This document shows positions 52,085-63,995 of a DNA stretch of 64,000 nucleotides, piece by piece (within the stretch, counting starts at the first letter, position 1; each line of letters begins with the position of its first letter). Source of the DNA: Hetaerina americana (lineage: Eukaryota > Arthropoda > Insecta > Odonata > Calopterygidae); contig JAKTNV010000020.1 in the NCBI GenBank assembly GCA_022747635.1, forward strand, positions 1,176,001 to 1,240,000, written 5' to 3'. A program made the position numbers and the translations under genes. The notes under the pieces are model-generated. The model did no database searches and was not told where the DNA came from. It worked only from the letters and a program-made list of their open reading frames with translations.

Positions 52085-52175
52085 ATAAATGCATGTGAAT
52101 CAAGCATTATATATGTATATATACACACACATGCATATACGTATGTACGGGTACACACACACATATACCACGCAA
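52085..52175. repeat. (TA/CA) simple repeat
   Basis: TATATATGTATATATACACACAC... and further CA-rich sequence. Confidence 0.8.
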
Positions 52176-52739
52176 GTGAACGTATCCGAGTATACCGAAA
52201 GGAAGTGCTACGATAGGACACGCGTCCTTCCGAGGTGAATGCGAAACTGTAAAAACGCGACGATCATTCCGAAAAAGTGTTGCGCAGTAGCTGTCAAAGT
52301 CAAAGTCTGTGGGAATCGTTGTTCTCGCCCCCTGTAGCTAAGAGAACGGCAACTCTTGAAGGTTAGGAGAAACGTAGCGTTGAACGACGTAACATTTCCT
52401 AGGGTTCACAATGTCGCGAAACGTTACGCCGGATGCACATTTTATCTTTCAGCGGTACGTAGCATGGAGAGTAAGTATAGGCCCAACGTTTGAAGCAACT
52501 GAAGTTCATTCGCAGGCGATTGTTTTTGCGTACACCTCGCTCGCGAATCACCACTCAGCAACGTTCAGTAGCTTGAGCACCACTCGAGAGAGAACGGCTT
52601 AAACGCTCCGCTCCACCCCATTAGAAATCCCTAGCTAGAAATCTGCACGGAAATTACTTTAAAATGGCACCTGCATTCGACTTAATCAACGAGAATAATT
52701 GAATTAATTGTTGTTTACAAATTACGCTCCATTAATCCA
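52176..52739. other. No recognisable gene or repeat
   Basis: Unique-looking; one open frame of 63 codons (52411-52602) without known motif. Confidence 0.35.
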
Positions 52740-54655
52740 TTTTCAACTATGGGAACCTTTAATGGGAAAAGGACAAGGAAACCATGGATCATGAATGAGA
52801 TGATTGCAAAGATGGATGAGAGAAGAAAATGGAAGAATGTAAACACTGAGTTAGGGAACACGAAGTACAAAGAGTTAAATAAAAAATTGAGGCGGGCAAC
52901 AAATAAAGCAAAAGAAGCATGGTGGAAAAGACATTGCGAGGACATTGAAAGTCTGCAGAGGAAGGATGAAATTGGTACGCTATGCAGCAAAGTTAAATCT
53001 TTATCGGGAAGTAATAAAGAAATATCTATGCTTACAGTTAGAGGCGGTTAAGATGATAGTTGACACAGGAAAGTTTTAAGAGGGGTGAAAGGAATATATA
53101 TTGAAGAACTGTATGGTAAGGAACATGGGCAACAAGGTTAGACAAAGAAAGAAAACGTGACGTAGAGGAAGATAGCTTAGATCCAGGCATCCTCGACGAT
53201 GAGATAGTAAAGGTTTTAAGGTAGATGAAATTAAATAAGGCCGTAGGGGTGGACAACATTCCTGCGGAACCACTAAAAGGTTTAGGAAAATGCGGGAGGA
53301 AGAGGGTATATGGATATAGTTCCTATTCCAAAAAAAATGAAGGCTACATTATATGAGGGCAACAGAACAATAATTTTGATTTCCTACGCAGCTTAGCTGA
53401 TCTCAGGGTCATCAAAAAAAGGATTGACAGCGGGACAAATGATTACTTAGGGGATGATCAGTTTGGGTTTAGGAAGGGGAGAGGCACGCGTGATGCCGTT
53501 GCAGTAATGAGATCAAAAATCGAGAGGAACATATTTAGCGTATTTGCATGTTTCATAGATTTCGAAAAGGCGTTTGATAGAGTGAATTGGGAAGAAGTAA
53601 TGAGTATATTGCAGAAAATAGGAATAGATTGGAGGGAAAGGAGGCTAATCCGCCTCCTGTTTATGTTTCAGACTGCACAGGTGCGGGTGGGGAATGGGGA
53701 GTCCGGATGGGCAGTGTTAGGAAGAGGTTTAAGGCAGGGTTGCCCATTATCACCGGTGCTGTTCAACATATATGAGCAGGAAATGATTAAAGAGCCATGG
53801 GATGAACTGGAGGTTGGAATGAAAGTGGGCGGGGAATCCGTCAAATCAGTTAGGTTCGCTGATGACCAAGCTTTAGTTCGCCAGTCAGCCAAGGGGTTGA
53901 AAGCATTGCTGAGTGAATTGGAAATTCAGTGCCACAGATATGGGATGTGAATCAATATAAATAAAGCAAAGGTTATGCGATTTTCTAGAAAGAAAAAGGC
54001 TAAGCTAAACATTAAAATAGGAGGGCAAAAACCAGAGCAGGTAGAACAATTTACGTATCTCGGATGTGTTTTGGACCAACACAGTCAAAGTAGTAGGAAC
54101 GCAAGGAGAAGAATTGCGCTAGGCAAAGAGGGTTTCACAAGGAGGAGAGAGTTGATGACAGCGACGTTGAGTAAGGATATTAAAAAAAGACTCGTAAAAA
54201 CTTTGATATGGAGCGTAGCTATGTACGGCGCGGAAACGTGGCCATTGAAGCAGGAGGATAGATGTAGACTGGAGGCTTTTGAAATTGTGGGTTTGGAGAA
54301 GAATGGAGAAGGTGAAATGGACAGAGAAGAAAACAAATGAGGAAGTACTTGGTATGGTGGGCGAAGAGAGGGGTTTGTTGGGAGAAATCCTATGGAGGCA
54401 GGAAAGGGAACGAAGGGGAAATTGACCACCAGTGGGATGTTGAGGACTGTAATAGAGGGGTGAGTTTTAGGTTATCGAGGAAAGGACAGGAGCAGGATAG
54501 GGATGTTGGACGGGAGGAAGGAAATACACAGAGATGAAGAGGGACTTGTGGAGTAGTATGTTGGGTTGTGTTTTGTTATGAGTCACAAAATATTTATTTT
54601 GGTAGAGTTGTCCATCCAGAACCTACCTTAACCGGTAGTTTACCGAAAAAAAATC
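52740..54655 (+). mobile_element. RTE-clade LINE, linker, RT and 3' end
   Basis: The copy begins in the linker (RKPWIMNEMIAKMDERRKWK) and runs to the 3' terminus TACCTTAACCGGTAGTTTACC at about 54645. It lacks the endonuclease. It has several frameshifts but long open pieces, and is a good reference for the RT and post-RT domain. Confidence 0.9.
53507..54340 (+). pseudogene. RTE reverse transcriptase and post-RT domain
   Basis: 53507-53950 reads VFACFIDFEKAFDRVNWEEVMSILQKIGIDWRERRLIR, RVGNGESGWAVLGRGLRQGCPLSPVLFNIYEQEM and KSVRFADDQALVRQSAKG, so the catalytic FADD and FEKAFDRV motifs are intact. A TGA at 53948-53950 interrupts; the next frame (53975-54340) carries KIGGQKPEQVEQFTYLGCVLDQ, RRIALGKEGFTRRRELMTATLSKDIKKRLVKTLIWSVAMYGAETWPLK. 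'SETW/AETW' after the RT is the family hallmark. Confidence 0.88.
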
Positions 54656-56199
54656 CATTTTCAACCCTGAGAAGTTGAGAAGTCAATTTCGCAAACAAAA
54701 TTCAGTTATAAAATAAGGATCACATTTGCTCGTATTTTATTTCTTTAAATACTAAAGTTCGATAATTTTCTTCGAATCGATGCAGTTGCTCATCATAACT
54801 TTGTAGCATTACGATACTATATGCTTGACTACAGTTGTATTATGATATATTTATCAGTAAATTTAAACTCCCAAGAGGCTGAGAAAGGGTTATCGAACAT
54901 GGCATGTAATGTTCTCATGAATTGAATTTTGGGTTCTTAATTTGGGTAAAGTATGATTGCCTGACTGAGATTTACCATCTCTGCTTAAGTATTATATGGT
55001 TTATTCCTAAAAGTACCCATTCGATATCTAAATAATGAAAGAAAGAAGGTATAAAAAATGTAGTCCCTCAAAAAAAAGAAGAAAATCATTATTGTATCTG
55101 TGTAACAAAAAAAAGTCCAAATTTATCATATATGATCACTTAAAGAGAAATAAGAACCAATAGAGGATGCTTCATTAAGATTTAATGGGGCAGTTTTAGT
55201 ATGATTTTTACACTTAAAATATTACCAGTACGTGTATTACATGCTTTTACGCTATTGGAAGTAAAGATAGGCTGTGTGATTCCATTATTCACCCATTAAA
55301 ATTTTAAGCTCGAACAGAAAAAGTACGCTATCTAAAAAAATACGAGCCATCCAGATGGATGGAATTCGAAATTCAACAACAATGACAGCCCTTTCATACT
55401 AAATGTATCGCAAAAGACAAATAACATATTTTGGGCAACCACGGGTGGTAGAAAAGGAAAGAATTCGCCCATAACAATACCACTATGCCAATCTCACAAT
55501 TCAAGTTGTTCGCAGTACGAAAATACTATTATTATTACATTAAAGAATCTCATGTCGAGTGGATAACTACTCAAAATACTGACTCCCCCTTCTTCGATCG
55601 CAATTCTCAACCCAAAAGTAACACCTATTCGGGGTAAAAAGTAAGAATGATAATGCTGAAGAGGCAGCGATCAGAACGAAGCAATGAAGGACGCTCAGGA
55701 AATACGAGCAGGCTTTGTTCCCTTGCCCCGCTTGTCCATTTACACTCCTCGCCCACTTTTGAAGGCAACACAGGGGCGGGTTGGACGGAATCTGCATCAG
55801 CGCCCACGCCACTCCGAGCGTTGAAATCACCCGAGCCAACCACGTGCACTTCCAGTCGTGTTGCCTGTAGGAAAAGGTACTTGTGTCTTCCAAGGAGAGT
55901 AATTACGAACTGACGACTGAAATTCAGGTTAATGCAAATCATAATGTTGACTTAATATGATCGAATACCTTAATTTCAAATACAAGGATGGATTGTTTAT
56001 ACTATAGCCATTTTCTTCCACACAATGTTGTTGAATGCAATTTTACTGCTTACAATTAACATTTGCGTACTAATCAAGGTTTTGACGGACCTGGAGTATT
56101 ACCAAAACTACTCTTCCAAGTCCTACCTAAAATGACACTAAAACGTAGCATGCCTCTACAAAATAGATGATTTTTAAAAAATCACATACTTTCTACTTC
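54656..56199. other. AT-rich DNA, no firm gene or repeat
   Basis: Mostly AT-rich and unique-looking. On the minus strand at 55625-55942 the words GSGDFNARSGV recall an endonuclease GDFNAR motif, but nothing around it fits. Confidence 0.35.
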
Positions 56200-56214
56200 C
56201 CCTCGTTCATTTGA

Positions 56215-56560
56215 GCATGCCTAACCATTTCCAACCTCTCTTTCGATTAATCCATATTCTCCTCTCTCTATCAATGGCTTCAACACCTCAATACCGCCCC
56301 ATATGCACTGCACCAATTTTTCTTAACTTGTTTGGATTTCTTCCACCGGTATTTCTCCTCTATTTCCCTACCATGCCTACAACGCTGTCGTTTGGTTTCC
56401 TATCATTCACCTTTTCTCTTTTCCATCCCTCTCCTCACCCATGTATCGAAGGCTTCCATTCTACGCTCATTGCCTTGCTTCAACGATCTAGCTTAAGATC
56501 CGTGTTGATGCACGCTCAATAATAAAGTTTAGAAAAACATTCCTTAGATTTTAGTCGCGG
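56215..56560 (-). repeat. RTE-clade LINE 3' coding remnant, diverged
   Basis: Aligns with 39320-39550 of the minus-strand RTE copy (CCATGCC..., TTTCACCTTTTCTC, GAAGGCTTCCATTCTACGC, TTGCTTCAACGA). Heavily mutated. Confidence 0.5.
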
Positions 56561-57844
56561 TCCTTCTCATCAAGCCTACTCTTTAAAATGGACTCCTTTC
56601 ACGATCGTCTTTTGATGCCCGGAAGAGATAAACTTGACCTTCCGATTTCGTGACTTCCTCATGATCTACATTTTTGATGGTTCATTCCAGCCCATGCCCA
56701 TCATATTTTTTTTACAATACGCTAAGCAATTAATAATGGAGCATATTTCCATGCCCTTTGCGTAAGCATTGTGCCAATTCCCCTTCCATCACCTCACTCG
56801 CTGCGACGCGGGTAAGAGCAACAGAGAGCCCGTGTCCGTTGTGGTGAAAGGAGATTAGGTCGCAAAGAGAAAAGAGAAGCGCCAGCATATGACGGATTTC
56901 GGGCAAAGGGAAGGTAATCCATGATGAAAGAGTCGAGAAAGCTCAATCTCTGGACGGAGTTTCATCCCGGGCCCAAAAACCACTACAATCCATCGACAAA
57001 CATTTTAAATTCCGAGAGAAACACAAGGTTCATGGCAATCGCTTTCTTTTCCCGTGATTCCTTTTGTAGGTGAAGAATCCCGTCTGCACTAGGTCCGCCC
57101 TCGTCAGATTCCCTAACTAACGGCTCGATTCCGGCGAAGTCATCCCTCTCGGCTGGGAGTGATCCCACGGGGCGACTTCCCTCCTCGATGTGAAAGTTAT
57201 TAAGAGGAAATAGGTGGTTCAGACCAGGAGAACGAGTTCCGAGGGTAGTGCCACCACCTTGGCGCCGAGGTGGACAGCGCGCCGCCCGTTTATGATGAGA
57301 GGGAAGGTGGGGTGGGGGGAGAGCGGGGCGGAAGGGGTGAAGGCCGACCCCCGCTCCCCCGACCCGTTCCTGGGGACGACGCGCTCTTCTCATGCGCTCG
57401 CTAACTTCCGCAAAGATGCCACGGAACATTTATTTTAAGTGTGGGCCACGTCTGCACGATACGCTGCCGTAAACAATCGCTAAATATGGGCGCCATTGGT
57501 GCGTTGTATAAATGGTGCGGGCCGTGAACTGGATAGGATGGACGGAGGGACGGTCAATGATAGCGGAGATCCCCTAGGATGTGCTTCAGGCTGCCCCTGG
57601 CTGAGGAGAAATGACCCCTACTCTGCGGCTTTCGGCTCCAGATTTAATACTTTGGTCCAATTGCGCTGGGGAAGCGACGTGCACAGGCTAACTTGGAAGT
57701 ACAGTACAGATAAATTTATCATTAATAATTTCCATGCCGAGAAATCTGACGAAAGACGGAAAAAAGGAAGCTTTTTGAATCGAATTTTTCTCGAGTGTAC
57801 ATGGATGAGTGCTGGTGGCATACGAAGTATGTTCAAAGAGTTAC
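56561..57844. other. No recognisable gene; GC-rich at 57050-57400
   Basis: Open frames at 56983-57438 on both strands and 57496-57870 on plus have no known domain; the last (124 codons) could be chance. Confidence 0.35.
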
Positions 57845-58090
57845 CGAAGCAGAATGGTTCAAATCCTTAGACTGCTGAAAACTATCACAACCGGTTTTAA
57901 CTCTGGCCAGACTACTCCAGCAGTTCCTGGATCTAGAAGCGGCCGTTGATCGAGTTTGGATCCTGGGCTTGATACACAAACTCTATCAGCTACCCATACC
58001 AACCTAAATAACAATATTCATCCAATCCTTCGCCAGAGACCGATCCTTCTACATGTGAAGGCGCATAAGACCCGGCTGGACCTTGAGATG
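57845..58090 (+). pseudogene. Jockey-like LINE RT fragment
   Basis: Frames read VQILRLLKTITTGFNSGQTTPAV, then FLDLEAAVDRVWILGLIHKLYQLPIPT, then IQSFARDRSFYM. This is the Jockey-clade palm pattern (FLDVEKAFDRVWH.GL..KL, F..L..RTF.V). It has stops and a frameshift and no catalytic DD box. It is the only Jockey-type trace in the window. Confidence 0.6.
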
Positions 58091-58224
58091 GTGGTAGTTG
58101 TTTCAACAATATCACTGTATTAGAAAGTACGAGATATATAAAGCATATGTTTCAATTATGAAGACGCTACGTTGTTTAGTATTTGTTTGGCAGCCATCAT
58201 TAGTGAACGTTTTCAGTGAAATTG

Positions 58225-59115
58225 AGAAAATTGGTCATCGCTATGGGATACAATACTTTTATTTAAAATGCCTCATCCACACCAACATGAAAGATGAACT
58301 CGATTATACTCTGAATGAGTCTGCTCCTTTGTTCACAACGGTAAAATATTGGGTAGCAGAGTTTAAACGATGCCGTACGAGCTGTCAAGAAGAGCGTCGC
58401 ATTGGTCGACGAAATGAGGTGACGACTCCAGAGATGGTGAAGAAAAGCCCCAAAGTGATACCGGATGATCGTCGACTGAAAGTGCACAAGCTAGCAGACA
58501 TAGTAGGCATTTTATAAAGGGTTGTATTTAGCATATTAACTGGAAATTGGGACATGAGAAAGCCGTGTGCAAGATGGGTGCCGCGTTTGCTCACACTCGA
58601 GCAAAACCAGTGTCGTGAAGATGTTTCAATTGAGTGTTTAGCAAAGTTTCACAGTAACAAAGCAGAATTTTTGCACCATTTCATAACCATGGATGAAACA
58701 TGGGTGCATTAATTCACACCCGAGACAGAAGAACAATCGAAACAATGGATTCAAAAGGGCTACCAAAGAAGGCGAAGACCTTTTCACCTGCAGGCAAGGT
58801 CATGGCGTCGGTTTTTTGGAATGGGCGTGGGATAATTTTCATCGAATATCTTGAAAAAGAAAATCTATCAACAGCGAATACTATGCTAACTTATTGCAAC
58901 CTTTGAGCGAAGAAATCAAGCAAAAGTGGCCGCATTTGGCTGAGAGGAAAGTGTTGTTTCATCAAGACAATGCACTGGCTCACAAATACGTTAATGCAAA
59001 GACCAAAATTCATGATATAAAGTTTGAATTGCTACCTCATGCACCTTATTCACAAAGTTTTCTAAACCGCCACCTCTGCTTTACCTTTTCGAATCGGAAG
59101 CTAAACTTCATGAGC
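58225..59115 (+). pseudogene. mariner transposase relic, cecropia/HSMAR-like type
   Basis: In broken frames: RYGIQYFYLKCL, NESAPLFTTVKYWVAEFKRCRTSCQEE, VTTPEMVKK, DDRRLKVHKLADIVGI, MRKPCARWVPRLLTLEQ (WVPRLL motif), HFITMDETWVH (first Asp), FTPETEEQSKQW, GKVMASVFWNGRGIIFIEYL, KVLFHQDNALAH (second Asp), LLPHAPYS. The third catalytic region is decayed (YSQSFLN). At least six stops or shifts. RTE sequence starts at about 59116. Confidence 0.82.
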
Positions 59116-60430
59116 ATTATATTGCGATTAGAGTCCGCATCCACTCTCAAGAACCTGTGTAAATTGATTGCGCTGTTCCTAAATGTGTGCCAAACCAAAA
59201 TCTAACTGATACCTTTCTGAGTCGCCTGTCATTTTCCATATATACCAACGTTTTCAGTGATATCTACACCAAGTGTTCGTAAATGGTCTAAACTAAGTGT
59301 TTGTCCACATCCGCTCCCAGGAAGCTGTGCGTACTAATCACGCTATCCCTAAATCTATGTCAAACCATAATATAGTTTAACTGATACATTTATGAGTCAC
59401 TTGGCGTTTTCCATGTATACATACGCCTTTTGTGGTATGTAACCGAGTGTCGGTCAAGACTAACCTCTGTCTACTACAGCACTCAATTCCTTTCTCCCTG
59501 CGGTTATTCCTTGTATCTAAATCGTAGTCGCCCATCTCATCACCATCTTTGCCTTTGCCTACCGTCGCATTCCAATCCCCCATCACTATCAAATATTTCC
59601 CTACAGAGGACGCGATTATGTCTTCTAATTGATCGTATATCTTATCGACCTCTTCCTCCGTATGGTTGTTCGGTGGCATGTATACCTGAACGATGACCAA
59701 GTTCGTCGGTTCTGCTTTTATCACGAGTAATATTCTATCCGTTACCTGTTCTATGTTGACTACGCTTCTTCCTACCTCTTTATTTAATACTTTGGCTACC
59801 CCTCGTTGCCTCTCGTCCCCACGACTGTATATTATTCTATAATTATCACTCCAGTAATCCCCGCTGTCATTCCATCTCACCTCGCATAGACCTAAAATAT
59901 CTATATTTCCCCTTTCCACATCTCGCTTAATATTCTCCATTTTTCCTGTCCTCATCATTGTCCTAACATTCCACGTTCCTATTCTAACTAATTTGGTCTT
60001 CTCCTCCTGCGTCTTCTGTCCTGCTGCTTCCGGCTTACCCTTGCAAAGTTTCGTGGGATGACGACCGCGGAAGCCTTGCCTCCCCCACTGCCGGGTACGA
60101 CACACGGCCGATTGGGCCGAGCCCCGTAGTTGCCAGGACTCAAAATCTCTTTAGTGACCATAATTTAAATCTTGGGAATGATAATTGAGGTGGTTTCCCG
60201 TTGCCTTCCTCAATAGTGTTTTTAACGTGACACCATCACTTACTGGCCGCCCCACTGGGGTCAGACGCCATTGCAGACGCCTCACTGAGGAACAGACGCT
60301 GCGTGGACTACCTTTGGTCTGTCTCCTAACCTTCAACCTATCTGGCATGTGTGACCCTACCAGGAGCAATTATCATTGATCCCGCCAGCACAGCTGTAGG
60401 GGTCATCGGAACTCACTCACCCTTCCACCA
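59116..60430 (-). mobile_element. RTE-clade LINE 5' end: 5' UTR and endonuclease start
   Basis: The only copy with the 5' part. The minus strand has a UTR at about 60430-60110 including GAAGGCAACGGGAAACCACC, typical of RTE 5' regions, then the endonuclease. The 3' half of the element is missing. A segment at 59300-59440 is repeated in diverged form at 59110-59240. Confidence 0.82.
59377..60105 (-). pseudogene. RTE ORF N-terminus: APE endonuclease
   Basis: An open frame of 242 codons runs from a basic leader (QKTQEEKTKLVR) into IGTWNVRTMMRTGKMENIKRDVERGNIDILGLCEVRWND (catalytic Asn and Glu), YRIIYSRGDERQRGVAKVLNK, VQVYMPPNNHTEEEVDKIYDQLE and YLIVMGDWNATVGKGKD (catalytic Asp/Asn). It ends inside the domain: after DTRLHTTKGVCIHGKRQ the frame is lost and the SDH part is missing. 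This complements 40820-41710. Confidence 0.87.
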
Positions 60431-60910
60431 CTTATTGGTTATATTCCATGGGAGGGCAGACGTATGTACCACATTAATGCAAAAAGTACTTTAACTAACA
60501 CTCATTTAAATACTCATACATGTGCAAGCTGTTAATATACCTGCTCCTACAAACGCACTCAATGTGTAAGCAGCGTTTAATCTGGCTGCCGTTTGTAACA
60601 GCATTGGCTTTGATTTTTTATACAATGATTCCTGATTAACCGTGGAATGGGCGAATAATTGCATCTATCGGTCCTTGAGTCTATGTCCCTTATCTTGTCT
60701 TTGTGTTCCAGCACTACTATGGATTACGTGGGGTTATAGCAATGCCCTAATTCATCGTCGGCTTCGTATTTGTTTCGCAAACGTTGCTCTAAGTCTACGT
60801 TTCGCTTCTTCTCTTTCCGTCTCCATGAGCTCGCCGTTTTGCGGTGGACTTCATTTAGGGTGGATCCGCCAACTACGTTCCATATTAATGTTTTTGCCCA
60901 TCTTTTCTTC
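60431..60910 (-). repeat. L2-like family C LINE remnant
   Basis: Minus strand resembles 13380-13830: ATCAGGAATCATTGTATAAAA, then a decayed 3' coding end. The terminal hairpin is absent. Confidence 0.45.
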
Positions 60911-61444
60911 CCTTCTTTACTCTGCGTTACCCATCATCCATTCTCTTCTTCATACTTTCTTACGCGAATGCAATTCTTCTTCTTATGTCCACATTATAAT
61001 GCCTTTTTCTCTAAAACTCTGCCCAGACACATGGGAATGCTCAAGCTTCGTTAGCGTGTCCCTTACTACTTACTTAGGCTCTCTTCCTTTTGCTATTTTC
61101 ATTACTTGAATTTTCAATGTTTTTTTTAAGAATAGCCCCAAAAATTTTAAAGTTTAATTAAATATTGCATATGTATTCCTTTTCATGCCGAATGTATAGA
61201 AAAAGATGTTGCTTTGCTCGAGATTTTTTTCGATACCTGATGCGAAAAAACCTCTTTTCACGCTACATTGACAACTTTATTGCATGGAAGTCTAATAGAT
61301 AGGCAGAGGCAGCAAACATTTATGAATTGAATTCTGAAGCTTAAGGGAAATGGAAAAATGGCGCTTTGATGAGGCGCTGGCAGTTGCAGGGATCTCCTGA
61401 GTCACCTCTAACGTGGCCTTAAGTATCGATATCTGAATCAATAA
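60911..61444. other. No recognisable gene or repeat
   Basis: T-rich on the plus strand at 60890-61110. No domain found. Confidence 0.35.
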
Positions 61445-61740
61445 CAAATTGGAGAGTACCCACCCAGACGGCCTTGGTTCGAATCTCGGAGGTGGCAGAT
61501 ATTTTTCAGTGGTATCCCGATCCCTACTTTGAGGTGCTTTGTGGTGGAGCTCACTTAGAGTGAGTACACCGTCCGTCGGATGGGACGTTAAGTTGCAGAC
61601 CCCTTAGCGCCTTTAGTTATAAGAGTAGACTAATGCCGACGCCAGGTTTCTCTCCACCCTTCCTTTCCCATCCATCCTTAATGGCGCAAATGACCTCAGT
61701 TGTCGGTCGCCTCCCCTAAAACTACTACTACTGCTGAAGA
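61445..61740 (+). repeat. tRNA-derived SINE, family 1, best copy
   Basis: Head with B box TTGGTTCGAATCTCGG, then CAGATATTTTTCAGTGG, CCCGATCCCTACTTTG, a central GTCCGTCGGATGGGACGTT segment, and the 3' end GACCTCAGTTGTCGGTCGCC followed by TCCCC and (CTA/CTG)n. It aligns over more than 200 bases with the inverse of 43326-43530. GGATGGGACGTTAA recalls conserved central domains shared among animal SINEs, a tentative assignment. Confidence 0.78.
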
Positions 61741-63212
61741 GTACCTTTCAGAATAAGGATTTGTTGGTTAGCATTTATCCTGTTTGACCTCAGAACATAC
61801 GCCACCAGGTGAATGCAGCTTATTGGAAGCCTGGAATAATCGGTTCGAAAACATTTTGGGAGTCGATGATGTGTCTCAGACTGCAAACAAACCCAAGTGC
61901 GGTCATTCATCGCCCTCTCAACACATCGTCAGCGGCGTGCATTGATAAAATAGGCGCGGAATAAATTAGTAGGCACCTTAGTCACTCGAAAGAAGTCAGT
62001 ATGCAATAGCTCCTCCTCTTTGATTTGGTTTTTACGGTTGTGTCGCCCCCTCCCCCTGTGGTGCCACGTACCATCACTTCTTTCCCCGCTGGGAATTAGT
62101 TTCATTCCGTCCCGACAAAGGACTGACGCGTACGTCGCCTTGAGACCCTTTATGAAATTTGACAGTCGGGCCCCAAATGCGCGACGCGGGTGAGACTGGT
62201 TGGGTAGTCCTGGTGCCCGCTTCGCCCCAACTGAGGCACGAGGGCCGCGCCCCTCCCAGCGTGCGGTCCCGGCGCGGAAAAACCTTTCCTTGGGACTCTG
62301 CTAATTTTCGCTAGACGACTACGCGGAACATTTTTACACGGAGATGTACTATGCCGGCGGGGTGCGACGATGGACGGCTGACCCTGGCGCGGACCCCGGC
62401 AATGTGCGCGGCCCTCCCTCCGCTGCCGAGTGCGTGCAGCGATACACGCACCCACACAAAAAAATACCTCGCGATGATCCCCCAAAAAGGAAATAGGTGC
62501 GCACGCGCCGCCTTTTTATTCCGCGAATGTGTACGCAACCAGTCCGCGAGCGCCAAACGGCGCTGCACCCCGTCGGCCGTTAGTGTGTTGTTTTTGGCGG
62601 AGCGAGACTTGGGATTCGTGGGTGGGTTTGAAGGGATTGAATTGGTGTTACCAGAGGGAGGGGGGGAGACTCCTCCTTTCAAAATGGGGGCGGCAGCATT
62701 AGTCCTGCATTTCACGTGAATCCATTCGAGGAGCGCGCCCACGTGGAGCGGCCGGCGGGAGGCGTCCGACCGACCGACGGAGCGCGTATGTACTGGGCCA
62801 CATAGTATACGGACGGCGTGCCGTTCTTGGGTTTGAACCTCGTCTTTGGCGTTTGTGTGTGTGTGTTCCCTCGCATTCGTCAATGCTCCCTCCACTCGGG
62901 GGCTTGCCTCTGGATTTTGGTGTCGACAGCTGTAAGGTGTATTATGTGTTTCCCATTGATTTCGTTTTCAGTCGTCATAATCGATGACCCCCGTCGTCAA
63001 TAGTCTGGCCGTGGAAAGATCCCGATACAATAGACCCCCTTGCTGGGATTACATCCGGTCTGCCGTGAAATCCGGAGCATCGGAAAACCTCGTCCGCTGC
63101 GGGAGGCAAGGTCGCGGTCAACTTCCATTCATCGCGCGGGGACAGGTCATCTTGTCACGTGCGCTGCTGCGATTGGTCCCGATTGTGACATGAGGAATCC
63201 TCATCACCGTCT
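61741..63212. other. No recognisable gene; GC-rich at 62150-62800
   Basis: Several open frames over 100 codons overlap on both strands within the GC-rich block and have no recognisable motif. CpG dinucleotides look frequent. It may be an island of a host promoter, but no exon could be identified. Confidence 0.35.
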
Positions 63213-63470
63213 TCTACATCTACTTAATATCTTGCAAGCCGCCGCAGGGGCGTGTGGCGGGGGGTGTTGGGACACAGCCAGTAATTTAGAAAAGAAAAAA
63301 ACCGCATGCAAAAACCAAACATTCATACATCCACAAAAAAAACATGGCATACATTCATGCAAGAACACTTACACCCCACAAACATGCAAACACTCTCTTA
63401 CCTTATCTCATCCGACAACCGACGAATGAGGAAGGGTTTCCACTCCGCACCAAATACTTGGAATCGGAAT
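63213..63470 (-). repeat. L2-like family C LINE 3' end
   Basis: Minus strand: 3' UTR (inverse of 24800-24990 type) and hairpin GCCACACGCCCCTGCGGCGGCTTGC followed by an AAGTAGATGTAGA tail at about 63213-63260. The ORF2 end is decayed. Confidence 0.72.
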
Positions 63471-63764
63471 TTCAGCGATTTAACTTTGATCAGTGCTTTG
63501 CATGCATACATATTTCGCTACACTTACGTGATGATATTTTTTCTTATCCGTTTTCATTTCTCTGCATAATGGTCAGCTACGATTCAGTTCTTAATTTCCG
63601 TGGCACCCTTCGCTGGAAGGACAGAAAGCATTGCTGTAAGAGTTCAGTTGGTGTGAATGTGCTCCTGGCGTCCAAGAATACGTCAAGTTATTTTCAATAC
63701 TTATCCGTCCCTATATCTAAATTTTCCATTCTTTCATCGGTGAAATACTCGATTACTAAAATTA
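63471..63764. other. No recognisable gene or repeat
   Basis: AT-moderate with no domain. Confidence 0.3.
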
Positions 63765-63995
63765 AGAAGTGGATGGAGAGGTGGGGTGGGGGAAAGGGCT
63801 CTCTGCTGCCACCCTTGCTTTTCAACATATTTGCGGAGAAAAGGCCAGCCTCTTTGCGAAAGGTTTTGGATGAGAACCAATCATTAGGAAGCGAAGGTGA
63901 TGACTTTCTCGAGGAATTACGAAAAGGCTCAGTTAAACACAGACATTGGAGCGTGTGCAACACTTATTTCGGAAGGGTTTCAGATGAAAGCGGAC
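63765..63995 (+). pseudogene. Possible RTE-clade RT fragment at window edge
   Basis: The plus frame reads GSLLPPLLFNIFAEKRP, resembling QGCPLSPLLFNLYAEEL of the RTE RT, then SLRKVLDENQSLGSEGDDF. Only the LLFNIFAE part is convincing. The window ends soon after. Confidence 0.35.

Noticed and set aside
55625..55942. GSGDFNARSGV motif suggesting a LINE endonuclease
   Set aside because: Only the short motif fits. The flanking translation has no other endonuclease motif in any frame.
57496..57870. 124-codon open frame as a host exon
   Set aside because: No recognised domain, no splice-site pattern I trust, and composition similar to noncoding surroundings.
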